This document shows positions 17,512 to 25,762 of a stretch of DNA of 64,000 nucleotides, piece after piece. Numbering within the stretch: the first letter of the stretch is position 1; every line of letters begins with the position of its first letter. Location: the NCBI RefSeq assembly GCF_002887815.1, contig NZ_PDHO01000007.1, positions 1 to 64,000 of the forward strand, written 5' to 3'. A program made the position numbers and the translations under genes. Source of the stretch: Mycobacterium sp. ENV421 (lineage in GTDB: Bacteria > Actinomycetota > Actinomycetes > Mycobacteriales > Mycobacteriaceae). The notes under the pieces were generated by a model. It saw nothing but the letters and a program-made list of their open reading frames with translations. It had not been told where the DNA came from and ran no database searches.

Positions 17512-17937
17512 ATGCGACTGTTCATCACCGGAGTCGACGCCGACGGCAAGTCCTGCATCGTCAGCAACGACGAGGTCGAAATCAACTCAGTCGCACCCGG
17601 TTTCGGCATCGCCATTCCCTACAACACCACTCAGACGCCACCGCCGGCCCGCCCAACGGGCAATGCCGACCTGATCGACCAGTTCCTCGAGCCCGGTCAT
17701 ATCCGCTGGATGGTCGTCGACCAAGGCGCCAACACCGAGACTCCGAAGCACCACACTGACACCCTCGACCTCGAGCTCGTGCTGAGTGGCAGCGTCGACC
17801 TCATCCTCGACGACGGTGTGCACCGCATCGAGGCCGGCGACATGGTCGTCATGACCGGCGTCGACCACGCCTGGAAAGCCGGCCCCGACGGCTACCGCAT
17901 GACCGCAGTCCTCATCGGCACCCCTCCGCCGGCATAA
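17512..17937 (+). CDS. Cupin-domain protein
   Basis: A 141-aa single-domain cupin. It shows the two cupin motifs: HHTDTLDLELVLSGSVDLILDDG (residues ~82-104) and GDMVVMTGVDHAWKAG (~110-125), giving several potential metal ligands. A GGAAGG site precedes the ATG at 17512; the longer open frame from 17179 belongs to the P450 remnant. Such small mycobacterial cupins are often sugar- or aromatic-related isomerases or dioxygenase-like proteins. The substrate cannot be told. Confidence 0.8.
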   Translation: MRLFITGVDADGKSCIVSNDEVEINSVAPGFGIAIPYNTTQTPPPARPTGNADLIDQFLEPGHIRWMVVDQGANTETPKHHTDTLDLELVLSGSVDLILDDGVHRIEAGDMVVMTGVDHAWKAGPDGYRMTAVLIGTPPPA

Positions 17938-17996
17938 GCCACGTTAGGTCGCCTGACCCCCTAGACAACGCCAGTTGTCAGGCGAAAGAATTGCGT

Positions 17997-18575
17997 ATGC
18001 GCATGTGGCCAAGCCTCTTAGCGGCACTCATAGCGGCGGCACTAAACACGCCAATCGCCAACGCCGACAACCCAACCCCGTCGCTCCCGCAGTTCGCCCC
18101 GTACGAATCCGACTGGCAGCCCGACTCCAGCGTCTATCCCTACAACCTCTGGCAGAACCGCGTCACCGCCGAGCAAGTGACCGCCATGCGCGACTCCTGC
18201 CAATGGCTCAACGCCCAGTACGACCCCCTCATGGCCCAAGTCTTCGGGTTCCAGCACTTCCTCGACAGCCAGCATGACAACTACCAAGCCCCCGGCGTCC
18301 AACAAGCCGCGCAGACCGTCGAAGCCAACCTCGACCAGTCCGCGGCCTTCCTCGACCCTCGCGCCCACACCCTCTTCATCGTGAATTACCCTGACCAGAG
18401 CGAGTATTCGCCTGTCTACAACGGAGATTCGATGTTCCACCTCTGGTATCAGCTCACCCAGATCAGCGACAACATGAAGCACCAGCTGCCCTCCGGTCAG
18501 CTCAACGCCCACATCGCCACCGCCAACGTCTACGGCACCACCATCCGCGACTCGCAGGTCTGCGCAGGCGCGTAA
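17997..18575 (+). CDS. Secreted mycobacterial hypothetical protein
   Basis: About 192 aa with a short N-terminal signal peptide (MWPSLLAALIAAALNTPIANA, cleavage likely after ANADN). The mature part is rich in Gln, Tyr and Asn and contains two cysteines (RDSCQWL near residue 64 and one at the C-terminus) that could form a disulphide. The ATG at 17997 or 18003 is better than the TTG at 17991. Exported proteins of this look are typical of mycobacteria, but I recognise no family or function. Codon use matches the chromosome. Confidence 0.75.
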   Translation: MRMWPSLLAALIAAALNTPIANADNPTPSLPQFAPYESDWQPDSSVYPYNLWQNRVTAEQVTAMRDSCQWLNAQYDPLMAQVFGFQHFLDSQHDNYQAPGVQQAAQTVEANLDQSAAFLDPRAHTLFIVNYPDQSEYSPVYNGDSMFHLWYQLTQISDNMKHQLPSGQLNAHIATANVYGTTIRDSQVCAGA

Positions 18576-18618
18576 CCCCGGCACAATCAACCGTCGTCAC
18601 CGCTAGCCTCAAGCGGTG

Positions 18619-19539
18619 ATGATCGGTGTTCTGGCTGCCCTGCTGGCGTGCGTCGGCTACGGGGTCTCCTCGGTCCTTCAGGCGTACGGGGCACGCCGAT
18701 CAGCAGCTGCAGCCCGCGACCGCGGCGCAACCGGACACGTCACCGCCACCGGGGGACCGACCCTGCGCTCAACCCTGCATGCCGCGGTCACCGCAGCGTT
18801 CATCGTCGGAATCATCTTGGATGTCGTGGGTTTCGTCGGCAGCGCGGTCTCGGCGCGGCTGATTCCGCTGTTCTTGTCCCAGACGATCATCAGCGCAAAC
18901 CTGGTCGTCACCGCGGTGCTCGGGATCGCCGTCCTCGGCATCGGGTTACGCACCCGCGACTGGATTGCCATCGTCGCGGTCATCGCCTCACTGTTCGTGC
19001 TCGGCCTCGGCTCCGGTGAGCGCGGCCCGGTGAACCACGACCGCCCCATCCACTGGATCGTGCTGGCGGTGTCAGTGCTGATCCTGCTCGGCGGGATCGC
19101 GCTCACCCGCATCCTCGGGTCGCGCAGTGCCGTCATGGCCGGACTGATCGCCGGCGTGCTGTTCGGCATGCTCGCGATCGGTGTGCGGGTGCTCGATGGT
19201 GTGGAGCCGCTGCAACCGTGGATCGTGCTGACCGACCCGGCGGCGTGGACGGTCGCCATCGCCGGCGTCGGCGGCTTCTATCTGCACACCGTCGCGCTGC
19301 AACTCGGCTCGGTGAACGGGGCCACCGCGGCCCTCGTCGTCGGCGAGACGGTGGTGCCCGGAATCGTCGGCGTGGCGTTCCTCGGCGACAGCTCCCGGCC
19401 CGGACTCGGCTGGGTAGTGGCGCTCGGCTTCGTCGGGGCCGTCGCCGGCGCCGTGGCGGTCGCGGTGTTCGGCGCGATCGGGCATCAGGCCGAGCCCGAA
19501 ACCGAAGTCCCGCAAGCACTTGACTCTAAGCAGCAGTGA
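18619..19539 (+). CDS. DMT/EamA-like multi-pass membrane protein
   Basis: A 306-aa integral membrane protein with nine or so hydrophobic segments (starting MIGVLAALLACVGYGVSSV) in the drug/metabolite-transporter arrangement of two half-repeats. The second half begins near residue 155 (HWIVLAVSVLILLGGIAL). The start is ATG 18619 or the GTG just before it. The last residues (LDSKQQ) and the stop fall inside the 23-bp repeat that flanks the VapBC cassette, so the C-terminus abuts an insertion point. The substrate is unknown. Confidence 0.75.
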   Translation: MIGVLAALLACVGYGVSSVLQAYGARRSAAAARDRGATGHVTATGGPTLRSTLHAAVTAAFIVGIILDVVGFVGSAVSARLIPLFLSQTIISANLVVTAVLGIAVLGIGLRTRDWIAIVAVIASLFVLGLGSGERGPVNHDRPIHWIVLAVSVLILLGGIALTRILGSRSAVMAGLIAGVLFGMLAIGVRVLDGVEPLQPWIVLTDPAAWTVAIAGVGGFYLHTVALQLGSVNGATAALVVGETVVPGIVGVAFLGDSSRPGLGWVVALGFVGAVAGAVAVAVFGAIGHQAEPETEVPQALDSKQQ

Positions 19540-19548
19540 ACCGGATCG
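19526..19548. repeat. Left copy of 23-bp direct repeat flanking VapBC
   Basis: CTAAGCAGCAGTGAACCGGA plus TCG, identical to 20263-20285, 737 bp away. The following bases (GCGC here, CCGC there) extend similarity to 27 bp with one mismatch. This copy overlaps the 3' end of the membrane-protein gene. Confidence 0.85.
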
Positions 19549-19555
19549 GCGCAGT

Positions 19556-19588
19556 GTAGAGATCTACCATTGCCCGGTAGACTTCTAC
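19556..19588. promoter_or_regulatory. Paired operator-like palindromes before vapB
   Basis: Two copies of GTAGA-N2-TCTAC, at 19556-19567 and 19577-19588, are spaced 21 bp apart (two helical turns) and end just before the vapB ATG. This is the arrangement expected for cooperative autorepression by VapB/VapBC. Confidence 0.65.
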
Positions 19589-19589
19589 C

Positions 19590-19853
19590 ATGAGTCTGAA
19601 CATCAAAAACCCGCAGACGGTTGCGCTGGTCCGGGAACTTGCCCGGCGTACGGGACTCAGTCAGACGAGCGCCGTCGAAGAAGCGGTGCGCGCCAAGCTT
19701 GCCCAGGTCACCGCTGGCGAGGGTGGAGATACTCGACGCCAGAAGGTTGATGACTTGCTCGCCGAACTGGATCGGTCGATCACCGCGCATCAGCGCAAAT
19801 CCATTCGTAAAGACCAAACCGACTTGTACGACGAGAACGGGTTGCCTGCGTGA
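19590..19853 (+). CDS. vapB: VapB-type antitoxin (PSK/Rv0623-like)
   Basis: An 87-aa antitoxin: MSLNIKNPQTVALVRELARR, then GLSQTSAVEEAVRAKL (ribbon-helix-helix-like N-terminus), then a charged C-terminus ending DLYDENGLPA. That ending is typical of VapB proteins of the PSK-factor group that bind VapC. Its stop overlaps vapC by 4 bp. Two palindromes immediately upstream are the likely operator. Together with vapC it forms a cassette enclosed by direct repeats. Confidence 0.88.
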   Translation: MSLNIKNPQTVALVRELARRTGLSQTSAVEEAVRAKLAQVTAGEGGDTRRQKVDDLLAELDRSITAHQRKSIRKDQTDLYDENGLPA

Positions 19854-20248
19854 TCGTCGATACCTCGGCGATCGTGGCCATAGCGCTCAACGAGTCGGGG
19901 CGCGATCGGTTGGTCGACGCGCTAGTGGGTGCGGCCGAGTCGAAGATCTCCGCAGCCACGCTGGTCGAGGTGGCAGCGGTCCTCATGAGGCATCTGAAAC
20001 CCGAAGATCTGCGACGTGTGGAGCGCCTCATCGACCAATTGGGCATCGTTACAGTATCTTTCGACGCCGAGCAGGCGGCGAGTGCCACACGCGCCTACCG
20101 CGAGTTCGGGCGTGGCAGCGGCCATCGCGCCGGCCTGAACCTCGGTGACTGCTACTCCTACGCCCTTGCCTCGGTCACCGGTGAACCATTGCTGTTCGTC
20201 GGCGACGACTTCACCCATACGGACATCGCGTCGGCCGCTCTCGACTGA
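19850..20248 (+). CDS. vapC: VapC PIN-domain ribonuclease toxin
   Basis: A 132-aa PIN-domain toxin. Acidic metal-binding residues are visible: D4 in MIVDTSAIVAI, E42 in SAATLVEVAAVL, and D100 in LNLGDCYSYALA, with GDDFTHTDI near the end. VapC toxins cleave specific tRNA or rRNA sites. The start is GTG in the GTGA overlap with vapB. Length and motifs are complete, so the toxin should be active. It is followed after 14 bp by the right copy of the direct repeat. Confidence 0.9.
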   Translation: MIVDTSAIVAIALNESGRDRLVDALVGAAESKISAATLVEVAAVLMRHLKPEDLRRVERLIDQLGIVTVSFDAEQAASATRAYREFGRGSGHRAGLNLGDCYSYALASVTGEPLLFVGDDFTHTDIASAALD

Positions 20249-20262
20249 AACCCGCCACAAAG

Positions 20263-20285
20263 CTAAGCAGCAGTGAACCGGATCG
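20263..20285. repeat. Right copy of 23-bp direct repeat flanking VapBC
   Basis: Identical to 19526-19548. This copy is the 3' coding end (AIRFTAA and stop, minus strand) of the reductase gene, so it is probably the original target and the left copy a duplication made on insertion. Confidence 0.85.
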
Positions 20286-20745
20286 CCGCCAGCTTGTTCA
20301 CCTCGACCGCCTCGAGAAATTCCTCGACCGTCGGGATCCGGTCATCGCGGAACTGCAACCCCATCATCCGCTGTGCCCGCTTCACTCCGTACGCCGAAGC
20401 GCAGCGATGAAACAGCGACACCGTCTGCTCACGATCCTCGATCAGCTCGCCCCGCATTGGGCGCTCAACACCGTCGTACAGCACCGACGCAGGAGCCCCG
20501 CCGCGGAAGTTCAGCTTCCACGCCGAGCCCACCAACGCGTACAGATCACCGTCGATCCAATGCGCAGAAACCGGCAGCACGAACTCCCGCCCGGTCTTAC
20601 GCCCGTTGAACGACAGCACCATGAATTGCTTACGCAGCCCACCGGCGAGCGGGGTGCGTAACAGATACCGCATGAGCGGGTTGACGGCCCGCATGATCGC
20701 GTCCGGCGGAGGCGCCGGCGTGATCGCCGCTGACTGATCTGCCAC
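20263..20745 (-). CDS. Deazaflavin-dependent nitroreductase-like protein (split beta-barrel)
   Basis: A 160-aa protein resembling the F420-dependent nitroreductase/DDN group: LSFNGRKTGREFVLPVSA (the conserved TGRKSG-like strand), then YALVGSAWKLNFRGGAPASV. These enzymes use F420H2 to reduce quinones or other small molecules in mycobacteria. The GTG start at 20745 gives VADQSAAITPAPPPDAIM; homology begins near MRAVNPLMRYL. The 3' end is the right-hand repeat of the VapBC cassette. The exact cofactor use is inferred. Confidence 0.7.
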   Translation of the reverse strand: MADQSAAITPAPPPDAIMRAVNPLMRYLLRTPLAGGLRKQFMVLSFNGRKTGREFVLPVSAHWIDGDLYALVGSAWKLNFRGGAPASVLYDGVERPMRGELIEDREQTVSLFHRCASAYGVKRAQRMMGLQFRDDRIPTVEEFLEAVEVNKLAAIRFTAA

Positions 20746-20845
20746 CGGACAACGGTACGACCGCAACCCGCATAACCGCAGCTCAATACGCATACAGCCG
20801 ACGGCAAGGTTGCACCTCGCCGAACGAAGCGGCTTGTATGGGGTC

Positions 20846-21655
20846 ATGGATCGTCGCCAGATGCTCATGACCACCGGCCTTGGCCTGCTGGTCGCCGCCA
20901 CCAAGATGCCGCAGGCCGGCGCCGCACCGACCACACCCGTCCCAGCGGCCCCGGCCCCGCAGAACTACATCTTCCACGACGAATTCGACGGCCCCGCCGG
21001 CTCGGCACCCGACCCGTCGAAGTGGACCACCGCGCTGGCCCGCGAATCGATGGAAGACCCCACCTTCTGGGAGCTGCCCCAAAACGTCGGCCAATACCGC
21101 GACGACCGCCGCAACGTCTACCTCGACGGCAACTCCAACCTCGTTTTCCACGCAGCCAAAGACGGCCCCACCTACTACAGCGGCAAGATCATCGGGAAGT
21201 GGCAGGGCGGCATCGGCCACACCTGGGAAGCCCGCATGAAGATGGACTGCCTGACCCCCGGCTGCTGGCCCGCCTTCTACCTGTCCAACGAGAGCCCCGT
21301 CAACGGCGGTGAAGTCGACGTCATGGAGTGGTACGGCAACGGCAAGTGGGCTCCCGGCACCGCCGTGCACGCCAAGCTCAACGGCGGCGAACACGTCAGC
21401 CAGACCATCTCCGTCGACAGCGCCTGGCACACCTGGCGCGTGGTGTGGGACGACGCCGGTATGCGGTTCTCCAAGGACGGCGCCGCGCCCTACTTCAACG
21501 TGCCGGCCCGTTCACTTCCGGACTGGCAGTTCAACGATCCCGGCTACTCGTTGATGCCGGTGTTCGACCTCGCGGTCGCCGGCTCCGGCGGCGGTGACCC
21601 GACCGGCGGCAGCTACCCGGCCAACATGCTGATCGACTACATCCGCGTCTGGTAA
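20846..21655 (+). CDS. Secreted glycoside hydrolase family 16 protein
   Basis: A 269-aa exported beta-glucanase-like enzyme. It has a twin-arginine-like signal (MDRRQMLMTTGLGLLVAATKM), a short proline-rich spacer, then a GH16 jelly roll. The catalytic signature is GGEVDVMEWYG (EVDVME, nucleophile and acid/base glutamates) at about residue 155. HDEFDG and the closing LIDYIRVW are standard for the family. GH16 enzymes cut beta-1,3/1,4-glucans or galactans. The substrate in this species is unknown. ATG 20846 is preferred over an upstream in-frame start. Confidence 0.88.
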   Translation: MDRRQMLMTTGLGLLVAATKMPQAGAAPTTPVPAAPAPQNYIFHDEFDGPAGSAPDPSKWTTALARESMEDPTFWELPQNVGQYRDDRRNVYLDGNSNLVFHAAKDGPTYYSGKIIGKWQGGIGHTWEARMKMDCLTPGCWPAFYLSNESPVNGGEVDVMEWYGNGKWAPGTAVHAKLNGGEHVSQTISVDSAWHTWRVVWDDAGMRFSKDGAAPYFNVPARSLPDWQFNDPGYSLMPVFDLAVAGSGGGDPTGGSYPANMLIDYIRVW

Positions 21656-21660
21656 TCCGA

Positions 21661-21724
21661 CGCCGAGCGTGCGGCTTGTCGGTGAAATCGCGCCGAAAAT
21701 CAACAACAGCCCCCACTCTCGGCG
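21661..21724. repeat. Palindromic intergenic element, copy 1
   Basis: Begins CGCCGAGCGTGCGG and ends CCCCACTCTCGGCG, forming a long imperfect stem with GTGAAATCG near the middle. It is related to copies at 23453-23517 and 24431-24489. It lies downstream of the lipase gene, in a 115-bp gap that also holds a minus-strand ATG (21755) after a strong AAAGGAGGT; no recognised protein follows it. Confidence 0.5.
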
Positions 21725-21770
21725 CGTGGATGATGGCCGCGATGATCTCGGTCATCTACCTCCTTTCCCG

Positions 21771-23372
21771 CTAGGGCGCAATCAGCGTCCCGGCGTCCGA
21801 AGCCGCCTGCAGCAGTTGGGAAATGGTCAGAGCGCCGTAACCCGTCTCCACGGGACCAATCGGCAACCCCAGCCACGGCACCACCGTGGGATCCGGGTCG
21901 ACGTCGAGGTTGTGGGCCTGCATGCCCGGAAGATGATGCTCGAAGAAATTGCCCAGCGTGTCGACCATGAAGATCAGATCGCCGATCGGGCCGTAGCCAT
22001 ACAACGCCGATGAATTGAACAGCGGGTAAACCGCTTTCGGGTCACCGATCATCACGATCGCGCCGTAGTGCGGTTTGCTTCCGCCAGCGGGCACATAACT
22101 CGGCATGAACGGCTGCAGACCCGGCAGATCGGTAGCGAAGTACGCCGCCGGGTCACCGTAGGTCTCGATGTTGACGAACCCGGAGTCGGCGCCGTTGCCC
22201 GCGACGATGGTGTTGATACCGGGACTCTCGAAGCCGATGCCGTCCAAACCCGTCTGCTGCGCAACGTATTCGGCTTCCCAGCCGCCCAGTGAGTGGCCGG
22301 TGACAAAGATGTCAGACGCGCTGTACCCCTGCTGGGCAGCGTCGGACTGTACCCGTTGCGCGAAGGTCAGCGCGTCGGTGAAAGCCTGCGGAGTGGTGTG
22401 GGTGTAGAGGACCTGCAGGTCGGTGACGATCTGCGAGATGGCGATCAGCGGATTGAACAACAGGTTCGTTCCGCCGGTGGTGCCCTGATAGGCGATGATG
22501 ATCTGATTCTGCGGGGTCACCCACACCTGCGCCCGCTCGCCCGACAGGACGTTGGTGGACGTGACCGGTACCCCGTTGACGGTGAACGGCCGTAACCCGC
22601 CCGGGACACCGCCCAGCACGTATTCCGCCGCGGCGGCGTTGAGGAATTGGGCCACCGTCGGCGTCAGCGCCGTCGTGGGGCCGGTGTAGGTCATGGTGGG
22701 CGGAACCGGCTGCGTGGTCGGGGTCGCGTCCAGTCCCACCGCGTGCTCGATTCTCCGGAACACCGCAAAAATCAGGTTGTCGAACGGCGCGAAGTCGAGC
22801 GGGCTTTGTGGGCCGCCGACCGCGGCGGTGAGGTCGAGCGACTGCAGCACGGTGTTGACGATGTGGCCGGGCAGTGCGATCAGCTTGGCGATCGGGGACA
22901 GCGGTGCCGGGGGAGCCGGGGTCGTCGTCGGCGAGGGGGCCGTCCCGGCGAGCGCAGCGCTCGCCGTGGTCTTCCTCGCCGTGGTCGCCACGGCACGGGT
23001 GGACGTGGCCGACGCTTCCGTGTCCGGCATGGGCGCGCCGATCGGAATGGTGACCGCGGCCGCGCTCGCTGACCTTGTCGAGTTGTGCTGCGAAGCAGTC
23101 GAATCCGGTCGGATCGTCGAGCGGCGGGTCGTCGCCAGGCCGCTGCCATGATGACTGTCGCGGCCGCTGGCCGCCATCCTGGGGCCGCTCGACTGCGACT
23201 GACTCGACGACGTCGTCGACGACGGCCCCGCGTGGCCGGTATCGGCCCAGGCTGTAGCTTGCCCGCCGACGGTTCCGATGCCCAACCCGATGCCCACCGC
23301 GAGCGTCGCCAGGCCGCAACGGGACGCTGTCCGCTTCCGTTGGCTGGCGCGGCGCTGCGTTTGTACGGTCAT
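21771..23372 (-). CDS. Exported class-3-type lipase/esterase
   Basis: A 533-aa protein. A basic N-terminus and hydrophobic segment (CGLATLAVGIGLGIGTVGG, then TAWADTG) form an export signal. About 130 low-complexity Ser/Thr/Ala/Pro residues follow. From ~225 comes an alpha/beta-hydrolase with the nucleophile elbow GHSLGGWEAEYV (serine near 360), and FESPGINTIVAGNG and ETYGDPAAYF fit the remaining triad region. Proteins of this build hydrolyse lipids in the mycobacterial envelope. The final ~40 residues include a conserved HHLPGMQAHNLD. It stands alone on the minus strand. Confidence 0.8.
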   Translation of the reverse strand: MTVQTQRRASQRKRTASRCGLATLAVGIGLGIGTVGGQATAWADTGHAGPSSTTSSSQSQSSGPRMAASGRDSHHGSGLATTRRSTIRPDSTASQHNSTRSASAAAVTIPIGAPMPDTEASATSTRAVATTARKTTASAALAGTAPSPTTTPAPPAPLSPIAKLIALPGHIVNTVLQSLDLTAAVGGPQSPLDFAPFDNLIFAVFRRIEHAVGLDATPTTQPVPPTMTYTGPTTALTPTVAQFLNAAAAEYVLGGVPGGLRPFTVNGVPVTSTNVLSGERAQVWVTPQNQIIIAYQGTTGGTNLLFNPLIAISQIVTDLQVLYTHTTPQAFTDALTFAQRVQSDAAQQGYSASDIFVTGHSLGGWEAEYVAQQTGLDGIGFESPGINTIVAGNGADSGFVNIETYGDPAAYFATDLPGLQPFMPSYVPAGGSKPHYGAIVMIGDPKAVYPLFNSSALYGYGPIGDLIFMVDTLGNFFEHHLPGMQAHNLDVDPDPTVVPWLGLPIGPVETGYGALTISQLLQAASDAGTLIAP

Positions 23373-23452
23373 CTATCCCCATATTTCGTCACGGTGTCTC
23401 TATGTTGCTGACGACGATATGACAACGCGCGATGTCGGTCTCGATTTTCACT

Positions 23453-23517
23453 GCCGAACGTGCGGGTTGTCGTTGACGGATCGGCCTTGGGTTCAGGGGT
23501 ACCTCACACGCTCGGCG
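23453..23517. repeat. Palindromic intergenic element, copy 2
   Basis: Arms GCCGAACGTGCGGGT and ACCTCACACGCTCGGC pair with a few mismatches. It is related to the elements at 21661 and 24431. It lies between the lipase start and the 3' end of the DUF559 gene. Confidence 0.45.
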
Positions 23518-24375
23518 TCAGAGGGGGCAGCCGGCAGCACGCAACTTCGCCGTGACTCGCTGGATGATCACCTCAGGCCGCCGCAGCATGTCGGCGCTGA
23601 CCCGAACCACTGCCCAGCCCATCGCCTCCAGGATGGCGATGCGATCGATATCCCAGGACCGCTGCCTGCCGTCGGCCCAGTGCTGTACGCCGTCGTATTC
23701 GACTGCGACCCTCCATCTCCGCCAACCCATGTCGACGCGGATCACGACATCGCCGTAGTCGTCGAAGAACTCGATCTGGGTCTCCGGCGCGGGCAGGCCT
23801 GCGCCGATCAAGAGTAAACGGAGCTGTGTCTCGCGTGGTGATTCGGCACCGCCGTCGGCCAGCTTCATTGCAGCCCTTAGTCGACGGACCCCGCGTACGC
23901 CGGGACTCGCATCGGCGATGGCCAAGACAGAGTTGGGTTTGAGACGAGTGGCATTTATCAACGCGTCGAGCAGTGGGACGGCTTGGTCCGGGCGGAGACT
24001 GCGTCCAATATCGAACGCGGCGCGAGCCGCCGTGGTGACTCGCATACCCCGCCTCGTGCACACCTGGTCATCCGCGAGCGCGTACGACCGCGCCACAATG
24101 CCCGGCGGTCCATGGCGATCGGCGCGAATGATCTCCGCTGGCGCGGAACCGTCCAGCCACTTGGTGCCATGAACCGCAGCCGCCGATATTCCGGCCAGAA
24201 CAACGTCGGGGCCGGCGAACAACCACGCTGCCCGCGCTCGTCGTGTTGCCGTCAACGACACCGTTTTGTCCAGGTAGACGTTGCGGTACACAGCCCGATA
24301 GCGGGTGCGCAGCTGGTAGTCGGTGACCAGTCCGCTCGCCAACGCCGTCGTCCCGAGGAACGGCTCGTCCTGCAC
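23518..24375 (-). CDS. DUF559 endonuclease-fold protein with AbiEi-like N-terminus
   Basis: A 285-aa protein. The first ~45 residues (GTTALASGLVTDYQLRT, then YRAVYRNVYL) are like the AbiEi antitoxin winged helix common in these mycobacterial proteins. The C-terminus is a DUF559/Vsr-like PD-(D/E)XK fold: EYDGVQHWADGRQRSWDIDR and AILEAMGWAVVRVSADM. The GTG at 24375 is chosen because GGTGGGGG lies just upstream; the frame is open further but without homology. This is a widespread, lineage-expanded mycobacterial family of unknown role. Confidence 0.8.
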   Translation of the reverse strand: MQDEPFLGTTALASGLVTDYQLRTRYRAVYRNVYLDKTVSLTATRRARAAWLFAGPDVVLAGISAAAVHGTKWLDGSAPAEIIRADRHGPPGIVARSYALADDQVCTRRGMRVTTAARAAFDIGRSLRPDQAVPLLDALINATRLKPNSVLAIADASPGVRGVRRLRAAMKLADGGAESPRETQLRLLLIGAGLPAPETQIEFFDDYGDVVIRVDMGWRRWRVAVEYDGVQHWADGRQRSWDIDRIAILEAMGWAVVRVSADMLRRPEVIIQRVTAKLRAAGCPL

Positions 24376-24430
24376 GCCCCCACCTTGCGCGACACGCCTC
24401 GCGCATGAATTCGTCCATCCACAGGTGCAT

Positions 24431-24489
24431 CGAGAGTGTGGGGTGTCGTCGACGATGTGGCGAGAAATCGACGACGGCCCACACGCTCG
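24431..24489. repeat. Palindromic intergenic element, copy 3
   Basis: Outer arms CGAGAGTGTGGG and CCCACACGCTCG match at 11 of 12 positions. An inner perfect 8-bp stem (GTCGTCGA / TCGACGAC) surrounds a loop containing GCGAGAA. It lies between the DUF559 gene start and the tandem-TetR stop. Confidence 0.5.
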
Positions 24490-24506
24490 GCGCGGGAACC
24501 GCCCAG

Positions 24507-25730
24507 CTAGCGACGCCTCGCCGGCCTGCCCAGCAGCGTGACCTCCATCAGCCGCCGGATCGTCGCCACCGACTCGGGTCCGGAGTCGCGGGCGAACAGC
24601 CGTCGGAAGTCCACCGTCAACGCGAACGCCGCGCCCACCGCGTAGCGCGCGGCACCGATCTTCATCTCCGGCCGCGCCGCCGTCACCAGCCGCGCCCAGG
24701 CGTCCGTCGTCGACGACTCGATGGTCTCCAACACCCGAAGGTCGCCCGGCGGAACATTGTGCCGCTCTGTGTAATAGACGTACGGCAGGTCCGGCCACTC
24801 CATCACCCGGCCGAGGTATTCGTCGACCACGTCGTCGAGCGCCTCCTCCGGATCGGAGTTGCGCGATAGTGCATCCGCGGTATCACTGGAATGCCGGTCG
24901 GCTGCCCGCCGATACGCCAGCGCCAGGATGTCGGCTTTACCCGGGAACGACCGGTACAGTCCCGACGCTTGAATGCCGACCGCCGACGCGATGTCCTCCA
25001 TGCTCGTGTTGCGGTACCCGTTCTCGTAGAACAACCGCACCGACTCGAACAGCACATGCTCGTACATCCCGGCCGCCGGGCCGACGCTGATCGGCTCGGG
25101 CCGAGGCGGGGTACGCCGGCGACTCGCCGGCAGCTCGGCAGCCAGCACATCGGCCGCCATCATCGTCAATACCGACCGAATCTCCCCTGCCGCAAGCTGA
25201 TTCGAATGATCGGTGATACTGCCGATCACAGAAAGCGCGGCCGACGACAACGTCCACCGCTGCGACCGCGTCAACTTCGGCCGCAGCGACACCAAAGGAC
25301 GCTGCAGCCGGTGGTTCACCACGCGCAGCTGCTCGGCCAGCAGCACCCGGTCTTCGTCGCGCAGATACCTTGCCTCCCAGCGGTAAAGCGCGCCCGCCGT
25401 CCGGTTGGCGATCGTCGCGTCGACCAATGCCGACGTCACCATCTTCAGCGTCTCCGCCGGGTCGCCATCGCCGCGGTCGTCGGCGAACGCTGAGGCGTCG
25501 ACGAGTAACTGCCCCAGCCCCAGCACGGCGTCACGGAACAGGTCGTACTTGCTGGGGGAGTGGCGATACAGCGCGGCCGGCGTGATGCCGACCCGTGCGG
25601 CGATGTCCTCCATGCTGACGGCGTGGTAGCCCTGCGATCCGAATGCGTCGGCCGAAGCGCGCGCTATCTGCGCCTTGCGATCCTTGGGGCGCCGTCGAAC
25701 AGCCGGTTCGCCATCTGACACGGACTCCAC
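24507..25730 (-). CDS. TetR-family regulator with two TetR DNA-binding domains
   Basis: A 407-aa protein with two complete TetR helix-turn-helix units. The first is at residues ~16-65 (YHAVSMEDIAARVGITPAALYRH). The second is at ~220-270 (YRNTSMEDIASAVGIQASGLYRS). Each is followed by its own helical ligand-binding region. Normal TetR proteins are ~200 aa, so this is a tandem duplication that could act as a pseudo-dimer. It starts at GTG 25730 and is divergent from the MpaB-like oxygenase. The 126-bp shared promoter holds palindromes, so it probably represses itself and that gene. Confidence 0.85.
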   Translation of the reverse strand: MESVSDGEPAVRRRPKDRKAQIARASADAFGSQGYHAVSMEDIAARVGITPAALYRHSPSKYDLFRDAVLGLGQLLVDASAFADDRGDGDPAETLKMVTSALVDATIANRTAGALYRWEARYLRDEDRVLLAEQLRVVNHRLQRPLVSLRPKLTRSQRWTLSSAALSVIGSITDHSNQLAAGEIRSVLTMMAADVLAAELPASRRRTPPRPEPISVGPAAGMYEHVLFESVRLFYENGYRNTSMEDIASAVGIQASGLYRSFPGKADILALAYRRAADRHSSDTADALSRNSDPEEALDDVVDEYLGRVMEWPDLPYVYYTERHNVPPGDLRVLETIESSTTDAWARLVTAARPEMKIGAARYAVGAAFALTVDFRRLFARDSGPESVATIRRLMEVTLLGRPARRR

Positions 25731-25762
25731 GCTAGTCGCTCCTCGGTCGCGTCACCGGAAAT

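Noticed and set aside
21531..21755. 74-aa minus-strand ORF after a strong AAAGGAGGT
   Set aside because: Runs through the palindromic element into the GH16 gene; no recognisable protein, although the ribosome site is good.
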